This document shows positions 22,333 through 33,972 of a stretch of 64,000 nt of DNA, piece by piece. Origin of the DNA: Liopterus haemorrhoidalis (taxonomy: Eukaryota; Arthropoda; Insecta; Coleoptera; Dytiscidae). Location of the stretch: positions 34,761,916 through 34,825,915 of the forward strand of contig OZ020612.1 in assembly GCA_963971575.1 (NCBI GenBank). The letters are read 5' to 3'. Both the position numbers and the translations under genes were made by a program. Position 1 is the first letter of the stretch. Each line of letters starts with the position of its first letter. Under the pieces are notes generated by a model. The model had not been told where the DNA came from and made no database searches. It saw only the letters and a program-made list of their open reading frames with translations.

Positions 22333-22944
22333 CTGTAAAAAGAATAAAGATTCAATATGTCTCGTTCATTTTATTTTCTACAAAGTAGAATCTGATTCGA
22401 TATATTTTATGAGGCATTTTATTGCAAAAAGAAAAAAGTGATTCGTTTTAGATGCTAAAATATGGTTTAGACTTTATTACGTCAGTGAAATATTGAGTAT
22501 CAATTTATTTTATGATCTCATTTATTCAAATTAAATTTTTATTGAGCAGAATCTATGATATATATCTTGTATAAAAATACATTTTATATACATTTTCTTT
22601 GTAATTTATTGCAACATTTGTATTACAAAATTCAGAGGTAGATTAACGTACAGCTGCGGAAACGCGCGCTTGTAGACTCAGGCTGTACCGTAAGTGCTTC
22701 AAAAATATGCAAATTAAATATTATTGATGCGATGTGTAAATTTTTTCGATATCTACTGCAGTGTTTGCCCACTTATTTAAAATGTGGAATTCTTTTAACC
22801 TTCGTACAAAAGTCAAACATAAACATAATAATAATTTATTGGATTTACAGATTAATAATGGGAAAGCAAATACTATTAATTCAAACTGGTAGTTAATATA
22901 GAGGACTAGCTGGATGAGTTATATATATATAATGTATTCATGAC

Positions 22945-23099
22945 CAGGGGCGCACACAAGGTTTTTTTTTGCTCTTCACTTAAAATTTAGAAGGGAGGAC
23001 CTTTTTTTGCTCTTCACTTGAAATTGAAATTTTGCCCTGTGTTTATAAAAATTATGTATAATTGGACCCACCCAAGACAAAAATCTATGTGCGCCCCTG
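22945..23099. mobile_element. hAT-type MITE, 155 bp
   Basis: CAGGGGCGCACACAAGG at the left and ATGTGCGCCCCTG at the right. Flanking 8-mers TTCATGAC and TTGATAAC match at 6 of 8. The interior holds two units of the 'TTTTTTTGCTCTTCACTT' module. Confidence 0.7.
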
Positions 23100-23389
23100 T
23101 TGATAACGCGCGTGCTATACGTCCATACTGAATTTTTTGATAAATTGCGTTTTTAAATTTGAATAAATAACATAAAAATCTATCTAGTGGCAAGTTATCT
23201 TAGCCAGAAAAAAATTCTAAATGCTTTATATTTAATACTTCCAATAGTTCCTATAAAATGAGGCTAGTGTCTGTTTTGTGTATGGTATAATATTTTCTAA
23301 TAGTTAGTTAATAGTTTTGGCGTTCACCAACGATACCTAACACAACCCATATAAATAACTAGCGTATATTATAAAAAAAATAAACTAAT

Positions 23390-23880
23390 TTCTGTTAAGT
23401 CAATACTAAGAGAGATATTTCAAAAGTTCAGCTTTAAGGTGTTCCCCCGTAACTCCCCAAATATTCATCTAAATGAAATATAACATAGAAATTAAATATT
23501 TATTTTCTTATTATAAACTATTTTGTCATATATATGATTTTGCTGTGTCAATAATAAAGGAGATTCATGTAGATTTTAGTTTTAGGCTGTCCCCCAATAA
23601 CTCCCCAAATCTAATTGAAAAATGCATTAAACAAAAAAGATTTGTTTTATTACAATAAACAATTTTTAATGCATAAAATTTTCTGTTAAGTCAATAATAA
23701 GGGAGATATTTTAAGTGTTTTAATAAACAGTTTTAAACCCAAAACACCCGACTAAAATAAATAATTTGAAATGCCTTATAGCCTATGTTTGAATCCTGGT
23801 TTTACTCTATCATCATACCAAATTTCATACCAAACGTGTAGAAACTAAATAAGAGGCCGAAAAAAAAACAGATATCCAAC
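23390..23880 (-). repeat. dispersed repeat family C, inverted copy with ~150-bp subunits
   Basis: Three copies of GTCAATA(A/C)TAA..GAGAT alternate with 'CCCCCxxTAACTCCCCAAAT' blocks. Reverse complement relatives are at 20160-20720; single units occur at 51540-51720 and 52500-52620. Confidence 0.65.
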
Positions 23881-24260
23881 AGAGCTTCCAATTTTATGAA
23901 TATATATTAAATTTCTGTTCCTACAAAACCTTGTTTAATTGTGGACATCTGAATTGTAATATCCGGAGTGGCATTCAACCTACTTGTATATTTATTTTGT
24001 TTTTGTCAAATTTCAAATTTATTTTTCAATTTGTAAATACAAAAGTTTGGTAAGTTGTTAATTGAAAAATATACAAAATACCACTGAAGACTATTCAGTC
24101 TGTATGCGGCTACCATGTAATTTATTTTACATATGTGTGTACTGTAGCCTGCGTATTTGCACATTTCATTTTACATTAAAGAAAAGAGAAAACAACACAA
24201 TAAATAAACAAATCAAAGAAAAAACAAATATAAATAAACAATAGATCTTTTTAAATTTAA

Positions 24261-24554
24261 TTAACTTAAATTAAAAAGAATTAACTTGGATGTCTCTTGC
24301 AGACTTAATGTTTTACAAAATATGTTCACCCATTTATTATAATTGTACGTACCTATTGAGATATTATTTTCTTGCAAATATATTTGTATTTTGTTATATA
24401 TTTTTAGAGCATGAAAGATGAAGCAACGTTGACCTACAGCTTTATAAACTTTATTTGAAATGGCACAAGGCTTATTTCTAGTATTATATTTATGTTGTAG
24501 AAAACTGTATCGCTGGGGTTCTTTTTTATATATTTTAAAATAGTTAGAATGCAC
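24261..24554 (-). mobile_element. LINE polymerase C-terminal fragment
   Basis: Contains QHKYNTRNKPCAISNK, then VGQRCFIFHALKIYNKIQ. This has the NTRN block and the 'GxR.F...ALKxYNxxP' block of LINE C-termini; ends in a stop at 24261. Too short to place in a clade. Confidence 0.5.
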
Positions 24555-24759
24555 AAGGTATTCCCATTACTGGCGGATAGGTGATGAATTTATTGCACAT
24601 TTTTTTAAAAATATTTTTTGTAATATTTTTATTTTGCTTATATGCAGTGAACAGTGAAAATTCTTTTCTACAAATATATGGATCTAAACGGCAACAACTA
24701 ATTGTCTTCTATTTTAATATAATTATATATAGGCTAAATTATTATATATATTTTTTTAT

Positions 24760-24925
24760 TTTTTCGATCTCATATTTGATTTGTACACGTTTCAGATAAT
24801 TATAAGACGATATTCACAAAAAAATAATTTTTTGTCTGTCTGTCACGCAAAAACGACTGGACATATTTTGACGTAATTTGATACGATGATAGACTAAAAC
24901 AAGGTTTCGAACATTAGGCTATATG
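24760..24925 (+). repeat. dispersed repeat family C, partial copy
   Basis: Shares TACACGTTTCAGAT, ATAAGAC(A/G)ATAT, the GTCTGTCTGTC core and ATTTGATACGATGATA with 20190-20350. It is interrupted at 24926 by a hAT element. Confidence 0.65.
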
Positions 24926-24942
24926 CAGTGTTGTAATAGATA

Positions 24943-26205
24943 CAGTGCCGCAACAACATAAATTGGCGCCTGGTGCGTAAAATTATTTGGCGCCCCCCCC
25001 CCTCACTAATTACATACGCAATTTTTAAAATTTTATGGTAGGGTGATTGCATCAGTAAGGGAACGTTTAAAACATTTACTTACGTTGTTTTCTTCACCAA
25101 AATGTTATTCAAGATATTTACTTACCATATTTTATAGAGAATCCTTAAAATCTTATTGTTTTATTTTGAAGCAAGTGAAAATAAAAGAATAACTTAGAAA
25201 AATAAAAAACATAACTTTATTCATAAAAATCGCAAAATCGCCAGAAAAGGAACACTTACTCCTAATAAAGGAACTATCTTATTACCAGTAAAGGAACATA
25301 CAAAAATATATATTATAAAGTCATTTTTTTAACAATAAATGTATAAAAAAAAAATTAAGAAAACATTCGTTGGTATTATTTTTTAGTTTAGTTTTAACCT
25401 TTTTCTTTGGTTTGGTTTAAATTGCAATATTAACGATTATATTAACAAATTATGTTACAAATCTTTTAATAAACTCAAAAATCATGATAATCAACTAATA
25501 TAAAAAGGGACAAAATATAAACTCTAGGTCAATAAAACACAAAATGAAAAACACCTAAAATGAAACACAAAAGGGCTAAAGAAATATTATATTACATAAT
25601 TGAATAACAAAATTAATAAAAAAATATATATTTAATGACAAAAAAAAGGGGATATTTGAACAAAAAATAATAAATATTTAGGTAATTTAATAATATATTA
25701 TATAATCACTTTAACGGAATGGAAAATTAAATAAATTGAACTTTTCTGGCTTTTAACTGTGAAGATTCGTTAATTAAGTCTTCATAATTTAATGACTGCG
25801 CTGTAGTATTTTCTATTGATATTAAAGCTAAATTTTACAAGCTCTTGGCCCATTGTAGAACGCAAATAATTTTTTATTAACTTTAATTTACTAAAACTGC
25901 GTTAATTCGAAGCAACAGTTACAGGGATCGTTAAAAATTTGCGCAGTGCAATGCCAATATTAGGGTACACATCTTTTAAATCGTAAGTGTGGATCACTTC
26001 TAATAATTGCATTGCAGTGGCAGTTGTACAGTCATCAATTAATGATCTTGCCTGCCATTTGAAACTTTCGATTATGAAATCAAATTTGTGTTGATTATAG
26101 TTTATTAATATAAAAGATAATAATAAAAAAAATAAAATTTGGCGCCCCCATGAATCCGGCGCCTGGTGCGGCGGCACCTGTCGCACCACCCTTGTTGTGG
26201 CACTG
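24943..26205. mobile_element. hAT element, 1263 bp, perfect 8-bp duplication
   Basis: TIRs CAGTGCCGCAACAACA and TTGTTGTGGCACTG, with GGCGCCTGGTGCG near both ends. Flanked on both sides by AATAGATA (24935-24942 and 26206-26213). It carries the 3' end of its transposase on the minus strand. Confidence 0.9.
25760..26110 (-). pseudogene. hAT transposase C-terminus
   Basis: Minus-strand frame reads SLIDDCTTATAMQLLEVI, YPNIGIALRKFLTIPVTVAS, a stop, then RSFSKLKLIKNYLRSTMGQE. This is the hAT dimerisation motif (LPVTVASAERSFSKLKLIKxYLRSTM) with one in-frame stop where AE normally stands. The rest of the transposase is deleted. Confidence 0.85.
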
Positions 26206-26860
26206 AATAGATACATTTAAAAAAATATCTAGATACAGATACATATACCTAAGAAAAATTGTATATAGATGCAGATACAGATACAGAATTATAAAAAATA
26301 TCTAGATACAGATACATGCCAAAAATGTTTGTATCTATATACAGCTAGATAATTTTGAAAAAACATTGAAAAATGAAAATACCATATTTTTTTTCCAAAC
26401 AAACAGTGCATATTAATCAGTATTATACAGGCTGTTCAAAAGTGACCGTGATGTCACAAAAAGCCTACTAAATTCAAGGTAAAACACTATTCTACGGAAT
26501 AAATTTGTACTAAATAACGTATGTATTATGTTATCCAAATATGCTAACGTATGAGCTGCGTATCTCTAAGACTAATGCTAGTCATATAGATAAGCAGTTA
26601 TTTTCTTGTTAAGAGGATGTTCCTTTCAATGAAAGTTTAGCTCTAATTGAAGTGGAATTCGTGTAATGTCACGATCATTTCTGATCACTTATAAAAAATT
26701 ACTGACAAGAAATATATGATTTTTTTTTTCTCATTCCAGACAAATTATTTTATAACCAAAATTTCAGTTGACATTTTCACGCTTACAAATTACAAATTTA
26801 TATGAACGTTTAATACTTTATTCAATTTTACTTCCTTTAGGAAACACATCTTCTTATCTT

Positions 26861-27160
26861 CTGGTATTTCTTTTCGACCTTGGAGTAAGTTAAATTATGT
26901 AGTCAATTCTTGGGATATTAGGTCAATAAGTAAAACACTTAGATATTCATATATTTGAATAGACCGGTTTCGACAATTTTATTGTCTTCTTCAGTATCTC
27001 TGAGGAAAAATTGAGAAGAAAAATATATTTTTCTTCTCAATTTTTCCTCAGAGATACTGAAGAAGACAATAAAATTGTCGAAACCGGTCTATTCAAATAT
27101 ATGAATATCTAAGTGTTTTACTTATTGACCTAATATCCCAAGAATTGACTACATAATTTA
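26861..27160. mobile_element. Penelope-like terminal palindrome flanked by a 15-bp direct repeat
   Basis: 26889-27162 is a perfect palindrome with no spacer (centre between 27025 and 27026); I found no mismatch in 137-bp arms. Each arm carries CTGAAGA, a short hairpin and GAAACCGGTC. A 28-30-bp single-copy extension lies at the left only. ACATCTTCTTATCTT occurs at 26846-26860 and again at 27161-27175, a likely target-site duplication. Head-to-head termini, a short extension and hammerhead-like motifs suggest a Penelope-like retroelement end; no polymerase is present. Confidence 0.6.
27057..27089 (+). ncRNA. hammerhead-ribozyme-like motif (mirror copy on minus strand at 26962-26994)
   Basis: CTGAAGA (27057-27063) fits the CUGANGA box. 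GACAAT-AAA-ATTGTC (27065-27079) forms a stem II hairpin. GAAA (27080-27083) is followed by a minimal stem III (ACC/GGT) and C 27089 as the expected cleavage nucleotide. Stem I pairs only four bases (ATAC side GATA / TATT). One extra A between the box and stem II departs from the consensus, so activity is doubtful. Confidence 0.4.
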
Positions 27161-27959
27161 ACATCTTCTTATCTTACTTATTTCAATTAGGAAATGAACT
27201 TAATATCCACACTACCATGGCCGGCCCTTGGGTGAGGCGGACTAGATCCAGGACTCAAGTGAAAAATGCCTCCAAAAAATTATCAAAGTGTATTTTCTAT
27301 CACTGGATACTTTTGAAGGGCCTTAATTTGACTTGCCCACGGCTTCACAAAACCACGGTCGACTTTCAAACTACTTGTGTGGATATAATTTTTCATATGT
27401 TATTAGTAAATCGCTCACAAAAAAAATAGCAACAATAGTTATTCAAAAACTTAGTTTTCATTAATAATGACCCATTTTTCTTCAGTGTTGTTCCTACTAT
27501 TGTGGTACCTAAATACCTACTATTTTACGGCCGTTTAAAAGCTACGAAAAACGAGTGAGATTTTTTTTTTTGACATTCCATATAAATTTAATTTGTAAAC
27601 GTCAGAAGTTCAATTGTTTTCTGAATTTTGTTTATAGTATAAATAAAATATTTAAAAAGACAATTTATTATTAAACTATTATATCAGCTCGGTATCATGG
27701 TATAAAAATAAAGTAACAATCAAAGTATCTGAAATACAGATACAAGATACTCAAATTTAAATATCTAGATACAGATACAAATACATAATTCAAAAAGTAT
27801 CAAATTTGTATCTACATACTTAAAAAAGTATCTAGTTATTGTATCTAGATATTTTCCTAGATGTATTAGATTAAGGTAAGATATTTGTAACTAGATGTAT
27901 TACAACATTGTGTGCATGTCATATTTCAACTCTAATAAGACTTTTCTTATATTCTACAA

Positions 27960-28270
27960 CTTTCAAAAGGGTCAATGTAAGAAAAAGCTTGGGAATCCCT
28001 GGGTTAGACCTTCAATTTTTAAAACTGACGAAAAGGTTATGCAGATTCGCAAACTGATCCATATCAATGAACGATTGACTATTAGAGAGGTATGAATATC
28101 ATGTCTTGAAAAAACATTTTAATCAATGTCGACAAACATGACAACGCGCCAGTTCACACTTCCCTTATTATTTTGTAGTTCTTGGCATAAAACACTCTCG
28201 TTCCCTATGCACCATAGGAACCGAGGAACAACGAAAATATGTATTCCTAAGTTAATACCTGTTATCAACT
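27960..28270 (+). pseudogene. internally deleted mariner-like transposase relic
   Basis: A helix-turn-helix stretch (SIFKTDEKVMQIRKLIHINE, RLTIREV) is followed, after a deletion, by DKHDNAPVHTSLIIL and FLA..NTLVPYAP, which is the 'HHDNAPAHTS...FLAKN' catalytic block of mariners. About 200 codons are missing between them. Confidence 0.65.
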
Positions 28271-28322
28271 TATTGGCGTGTAGAGAAAAATAGTGTTCAT
28301 TTAATAATCAATTTGTATAAGG

Positions 28323-28639
28323 CAGCGTTTCCCAACCGGTGGTTCGCGAACCCCTGGGGGTTCGCGAAAATATTATTGTAATGGCGGAATTTTAAATCGA
28401 CAAAGAAAAATAAACGCAAAAAAAGTGTGCCGTGAAATTTTAGGAGTGTGCTGCAAAATTTTACAATTTTCCATTTAAACCTATATTCAATAACTCATAG
28501 CTGTGCCGCAAAAAAATGTTTACACGTCAAAAGTGGGCCGCGAACTTAAAAAGTTTGAGAAACACTGACATAGGGGGTTCGCCAAATTCGTTCGGATTTT
28601 ATAAGGGGTTCGCGAGGAGAAAAAGGTTGAGAAACACTG
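28323..28639. mobile_element. hAT-type MITE, 317 bp, perfect 8-bp duplication
   Basis: TIRs CAGCGTTTCCCAACCGG and AAGGTTGAGAAACACTG. GTATAAGG flanks both sides (28315-28322, 28640-28647). A second MITE-like end ('GTTTGAGAAACACTGAC', ~28550-28570) lies inside, suggesting a nested relative. Confidence 0.9.
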
Positions 28640-28689
28640 GTATAAGGTAATAAAAATAGAATGTATGCTTATGTATACATGTCCTTGGA

Positions 28690-30150
28690 AATAAGTTTGA
28701 TAACTAAATGTTTCTGTCAAGTATTGCATAACGGTCAAAATTTGTTGATCGCTCTGTATTTATCGACCACATTAAATTAACAAATACGTAATAGTCAGAC
28801 AAACAATGATAGTGATGTATTAAGTTAGATAAAGTCGTATTGTCAAAATTAAAATTCAGAAATTCTTCATGTGAATAAAAACTATGATTTATCATAAAAA
28901 AAATTAAAATACGTTTAAATTTTGCTAAAGGTAAAGCTTTGCAAAAGTCTGGCAACTTTTTATAAAATTTTTATGCGTAATAATTATTACATTGTCTGGA
29001 TTTTTGGAGTCTAGTACATGGTGTAGTGCAGTAAATATCCTTTTTGTGCCTAATATCGTAATGGTGGACATTCTGATGAATCGCCAGATTATCACGATTA
29101 TTGTGTACTCGTAGCAAGCACTGATAAATATAAATTGAAGGTAAAGTCTCTATATTAAATTCAGTAAAGAAGAGTCTACAGTCAGCTCGATAGCTAACAC
29201 CGTTAATGATTCTAAGAGCATGCCGCTGCAAGGAGAAGATTCTATTAGCCGAGGCAGAGAGGCCCCAGACTAAAAGAGCATTAATATATGGGAATGAAAA
29301 AGAGAGTGATAAGTCAGATACAACATTTCAGGTGTTACAGAATGTCTTAGGCTTCTGAGGAGAAAAGTTTTGCACAACTTATTGGACAAGTTGTGAGTGT
29401 GTCGATCCCATTTTAAGTGTGCATCAATACGTATACCCAAGAATTGAATATCAGAGACATAGTCAAAGTTGTGTTTCTTAGAAGTTATTAGAAGTTTCTG
29501 TGTTTTCTTCAAATTCAGGGATAGTTGATTGACCAGGAACTATTGATTTACATCGGCAGCTATGTTCGTTTTATTTCTCAATAGAGCGTTGAATCATTCG
29601 GATCTATCTAACAAGGTAGTGTCATCAGCATATAGTACCGAATTTGCACTTATGTTTGCTGGAAGATCATTTATATAAATGAGAAAAAGGATTGGGACTA
29701 GTATAGATCCTTGAGGTAATCCATAGTGGACGCTTCTATATTGAGATTTTCCCAAGTTTAGAGACACATACTGTTATCTACCTTTCAGATATGATTTAAT
29801 TAAAGCGCAGTTATTCTCATCGAAATTGTAAACTTTTAGCTTTTGCAAAAGTATAGAGTGAGAGACACAGTCGAAAGCTTTGCTCAAGTCTATAAATGTG
29901 TAAAAACAGAACTGTTTTTCATTGAGACAATATGTTACATAATTAATGAAAGAAAGATTAATGAAAGATCAGTGGTTGACGTACGGAAACCATGTTATGA
30001 ACTATTAACAAGGTTGTTTCTTTCAAAAGAGTTTTATAATTTTCTCGAAAATTTTGGAAATAATTGGCAAAACAGAGATAGGGCAATAGTTATTAAGGTC
30101 CTTTTTATCTCCTTTTTTGAATAAAGTATTTCGAAAGTGATAATTTAAAT
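28690..30150 (-). mobile_element. 5'-truncated LINE with reverse-transcriptase domain, broken
   Basis: Minus-strand pieces in order: [70 protein letters not shown] (catalytic YADD, ~29615), QFLGIRIDAHLKWDRH, LQRHALRIINGVSYRADC, NVHHYDIRHKKDI and NNYYALKFYNKLP-like sequence. These are the reverse-transcriptase motifs and C-terminus of a CR1/Jockey-group LINE. At least five stops or frameshifts. The 5' part with endonuclease is absent. Confidence 0.85.
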
Positions 30151-30650
30151 ATAAAAAATTTCTCGGTCTGACCGGGCAAGTCCCGGAGGTTCGGCGTCGA
30201 AGGGGCCCGAATGTTGAAATTATTAATATACTTATATAAAAAATAAGAATATAATTGTAAAGTGAGATATTTCACCATGTTTCAATGTAAACGATTCTTA
30301 ATATAACCTACCATATTTATTTGAACTATTATATCTTGTTATTTTCACATAAATATTGGAAAGTAAATATACAAGAACCATATTTCCGCAAGACGGCAAA
30401 TCGTCGGCTGAAAATAATAAGGTTGTATGTCGAAGTGTATTACATTTGAGAAAACAAGCTTAAAAAATTTTGACATGGAAAAAACCAATATAAGGTTACA
30501 ATACAAGGAAGAAATTTTTTTAATAACTATATATTGATATGTTATTGTCATTAACGCATTATTTTGAAAAAAAAAAAAATTGAATAATACCATTTTAACT
30601 ATTTGAAAAATGAACTTACAACTTTGTGATTAAGAAAAACACGAAACTTA

Positions 30651-30954
30651 GTATAAGCTGTTCACTTTTGTAAGAACAAACTAGATCTGGTTATTTTGGT
30701 TACTTTTATAGTGTGATACTGACTTTAAATGTCAATTAAAAATATTCCTTACGCTGTAAAACCGACTTTAGGTTGATAAGCTTATGGTCATTATAATTAA
30801 GATATCATTTTTCATTATGACATATGTCAAATGGATCGACATTTTAAAAAAGTGACATTTTTTAATACCAACATGACATATAGCTTCAAAGGTGCGAACT
30901 AACGAAAACTAAATTCCCTCTTAGTTTGTTCTTACAAAAGTGAACTGCTTATAC
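30651..30954. mobile_element. TIR MITE, 304 bp
   Basis: GTATAAGC(T/A)GTTCACTTTT.. 33-bp arms at 30651-30684 and 30921-30954, one mismatch. Non-coding. Confidence 0.8.
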
Positions 30955-31082
30955 CTTAACGTTACATACAGCTTTGTAGTTCAAAGTAATATTGGGGGGA
31001 AATTCAGTTTATAGGTAAAGCTTCAGTTTTTAGGTTTCTGAAACTTGTTAAAAAGGTACCAGAAAAGGTAAAAGAAATGTTA

Positions 31083-31488
31083 CAGTCTGTTCCAAACGGT
31101 TAAGCGGAACTAGATTTTGCAATCTAGTTACTTTCATCGTTTAAATCGTGCCTTTCGGCCGTTTTGTTTAAGCTTTGTAAATCATACTTACAATAAACAT
31201 TTTTTGGTTAAGGTTAATATCATTTTAAAATGTCATTTTCTTTATATTTTGATTTTTTGTGTCATTCTTAATACAAATTTAACATTTCTTTATTTTTTTG
31301 TCATTAAAATATCTAAAAAAATATTTAATTTTGACATATGTCATTCGTTTCCATGGTTTCATTGTTGGAATTTTAAATTTTGACATCTCAACGTGAAAAA
31401 TGAAATAACCCAAGCAAGGTCCCTTCTCGTGACAACCTAAAAGAACTAAATTCCCATTTAGTTCCGCTTAACCGTTTGGAACAGACTG
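31083..31488. mobile_element. Tc1/mariner-type MITE, 406 bp
   Basis: Perfect 30-bp TIRs starting CAGTCTGTTCCAAACGGTTA, flanked by TA on both sides (31081-31082, 31489-31490). Degenerate relatives with TTAAGCGGAACTA lie near 36496, 36785, 36880 and 37345. Confidence 0.85.
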
Positions 31489-31667
31489 TAGTCACGTATT
31501 AAATTTTTATTTGATTAAATAACACAAATTAAACAATATGCTTGCAAAATAATAACAAATTAAACATTAATCTTACAAAAAATTAAGATAATTTGAACTG
31601 AAACTGAAACATTCAAAATAAAAAAAATTAAACGAAATAAATTGTATTTTTATTATTTTCTTGAGAT

Positions 31668-31889
31668 TTACTTTCTTGGCAATATTGTTTCATAATAAGA
31701 TTTATCCATAGTAGGCATCCAATCCAGCATAGATTTTAAAGCGATTACCTTGTTTTCTGGTAACGGATTTTTATTTGTAGAAAACTTAATGTCTCTAAAT
31801 ATATTTAACAAGTCTTCAAGACCTTGTTTTATTCTTTTTAATATTTTTTGTAACCCAGGTGCCCGAAAAAGATGTTTTATATTTAACAT
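31668..31889 (-). CDS. unrecognised short ORF inside the TIR element
   Basis: A 73-codon minus-strand frame with a protein-like composition (PLPENKVIALKSMLDWMPTM, DKSYYETILPRK) ending in a stop. I do not recognise it. It lies inside the 30402-32167 inverted repeats and may be the last piece of that element's transposase, but no catalytic motif is visible. Confidence 0.35.
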   Translation of the reverse strand: MLNIKHLFRAPGLQKILKRIKQGLEDLLNIFRDIKFSTNKNPLPENKVIALKSMLDWMPTMDKSYYETILPRK

Positions 31890-32639
31890 AAAAGATGTTG
31901 TATGTCAAACATACAACCATAAATTACGAATTAAAAAAAAAAACAATTGAAATACAAGGGTGCATGTTTTAACACACAACTATGTTTTGTAAGTTTTTTT
32001 ATTTTTTAAGACATACAACTATGGTTTTCTGCTTTTTTCTCCGACACCGGTAATGTTATCATGGAAATTATTGGAACAAGCAGGTTACGTGACATACAAC
32101 TCTATAGTATTGAAAAGTGCATTTGACAAAAAAATGTCACATACAACCTTATTATTTTCAGCCGACGAAATGTGAAACAATAGTCATGTCATAAAGTCCT
32201 AAGTTATATGATAAGATGAACAACATCGCCACCGACCACACTGATAGCGATATATAAACGTCACGTGAACGCCAATAAAATTAATTATTTTGGGTCTATT
32301 CTTCCAATAATCTTACTTAATATTATTTTCTACTCAGTTTCTAAAGAATTTAGTCGCTTAGTGCAACTCATTATTAAAAGGTGTTGAAATTTACGGTTAA
32401 ATTTAAATTATTTTTTTTTTGCGATTTATACGTATTTTTGAAATAATAAAAGTAATATGTAATATAAAAGAAATATATACTATAATGTAGTAAGTAATTG
32501 TAACTATTGATTATACCATCATGAATAACCGTGTATTTGTAAGTGGCGCTTAAAAATAAACAAAAGACTCATTCTGAAAAAGATAAATAAATGTGGCAAA
32601 ACTAACTTTATTTTTAATCTTGGAATATTCAAAATAGAA

Positions 32640-33190
32640 GGCCCTTTGAGACTGTTGACATTGACGAAAACGGTATCCAGGTTCGCGAATTAATCAGTAC
32701 TTATCGATATCAGACTGTTAGAGAGGTTGCAAAATCGTAATTTTGACCAGTCTTTTGGGCACGACACGTATTGCTGTAAAGTTTGTGCTTTGTCTCTTAA
32801 GCCAAAATGAGAATATAGTGGCAATCTCAGAAGAACTTCTGAAAGGGCAGTAACCGATTTCGACTTCATAGAAAACATCACCACAAGTGAGTAAAGTTGG
32901 ATTTACGACTATGCTGTGGAAATAAAACTTAGTACACGCAATGAAAAACTCGACAGATGAAACATTAAATAAACATTTTTATCTTCGGGATTGTAAAGCG
33001 ATTACGTGATTCAATAAAGAAGAAACAGCTGAAAAAATAGATTATGGATGTTGAATTACAACAATGCACCAGCTCACACATCCTACATATCACACATAAC
33101 GGTTCGGCAGTTTTTGGCAAATAACAAAATTACTTTCATTTCCCATCCATCATAATTATATGCGACTTGTCCTCTTGTGATTTGTATGCT
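32640..33190 (+). pseudogene. mariner-like transposase relic
   Basis: Starts with a helix-turn-helix stretch (RPFETVDIDENGIQVRELI, TYRYQTVREVA) and, after decayed sequence, NNAPAHTSYISHITVRQFLA and NNKITFISHPS (second catalytic Asp replaced by Asn). Related to 27960-28270 but less deleted. No TIRs found. Confidence 0.55.
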
Positions 33191-33483
33191 GGATGTCTAG
33201 GAATATATTTTCTATAATCAAAATCAACAGTTTTTGATAATCGTTTTTATTCGTTATTTGAGTACTAAGAGCTTCCATTTAATTTTTTAAACAAAATTTC
33301 GTCACAATAAAATTCAAAATGAAATTCCTGTGATTTTTTCTACATTAGCTTCGTATTCAAGTCTTCATTAAATAAATAAGAAATATATTGATAAATGTTT
33401 TTTTTTTTTTTTATATTTCAGAGACGTATTTCTCATTATTAACAATGTGTTGTTTGATTTAGCAGTATTTTACAACTATAAAT

Positions 33484-33972
33484 TAGGAATTACGTCGGGT
33501 ACCCGGGTACTCGCTACCCGACCCGTTAAGGTTCTACCCGGTTCCGAGTTTAAATATCCGCTACCTGTTATCTAACGGGTAATTAACGGGTACCAGTTGA
33601 AGTGAAGACCTTTTCTTTTGCTCATCAATTGGATTTTGGAAGTGAGGACCTTTTTTTTGCTCATCACTTATATTTTGGAGATTGTCAAAATTTTAAATAT
33701 ACTGTATTTCCAAATTTTGTAGCGGGTATTAACGGGTAACGGGTAATTAACGGGTAACGGGTAATTAACGGGTAACGGGTAATTAAAGGGTAATAAACGG
33801 GTAGCGGGTAATTAACGGGTACTGGGTAATTAACGGGTAACGGGTAATTAAAGGGTAATAAACGGGTAGCGGGTAATTAACGGGTACTGGGTAATTAACG
33901 GGTAGTGGGTATTATCCGGGTATTTGTGGCGGGTACCCGGTTCCAGAAATTTCTAATTCTCGTCATTCCTAA
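33484..33972. mobile_element. hAT element carrying a GGGTAATTAAC minisatellite
   Basis: Ends TAGGAATTACGTCGGG and CTCGTCATTCCTAA, flanked by CTATAAAT on both sides (33476-33483 and 33973-33980, perfect). The interior from 33725 to 33910 is an 18-29-bp-period array of GGGTAATTAACGGGTAAC words. The GTGAAGACC/GTGAGGACC module lies at 33597-33680. Confidence 0.85.

Larger units (their letters stand above)
24926..27910. mobile_element. composite hAT element with TATCTAGATACAG-word ends
   Basis: Left end CAGTGTTGTAATAGATACA (resumed at 26206 after a nested insertion) and right end TGTATTACAACATTG (TIR complement). Both subterminal regions (26206-26345 and 27725-27890) consist of degenerate repeats of TATCTAGATACAGATACA. 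Nested inside are another hAT (24943-26205) and a Penelope-like insertion (26861-27160). Flanking 8-mers match at only 4 of 8. Confidence 0.6.
30402..32167. mobile_element. unclassified TIR element with subterminal GTTGTATGT repeats
   Basis: A perfect inverted repeat of about 29 bp (30402-30430, starting CGTCGGCTGAAAATAATAAG, and 32139-32167). AAAT occurs directly outside both ends (30398-30401, 32168-32171), a possible 4-bp duplication. The word GTTGTATGT or its complement recurs at about 30422, 31898, 31908, 32012, 32093 and 32140, as transposase-binding sites often do. Two MITEs and an unknown ORF lie inside. Confidence 0.6.

Noticed and set aside
33720..33910. Repeat array that could be mistaken for CRISPR or telomeric repeats
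   Set aside because: Units are contiguous with no unique spacers, the period varies, and it lies inside a hAT with a perfect 8-bp duplication; the unit is not TTAGG.
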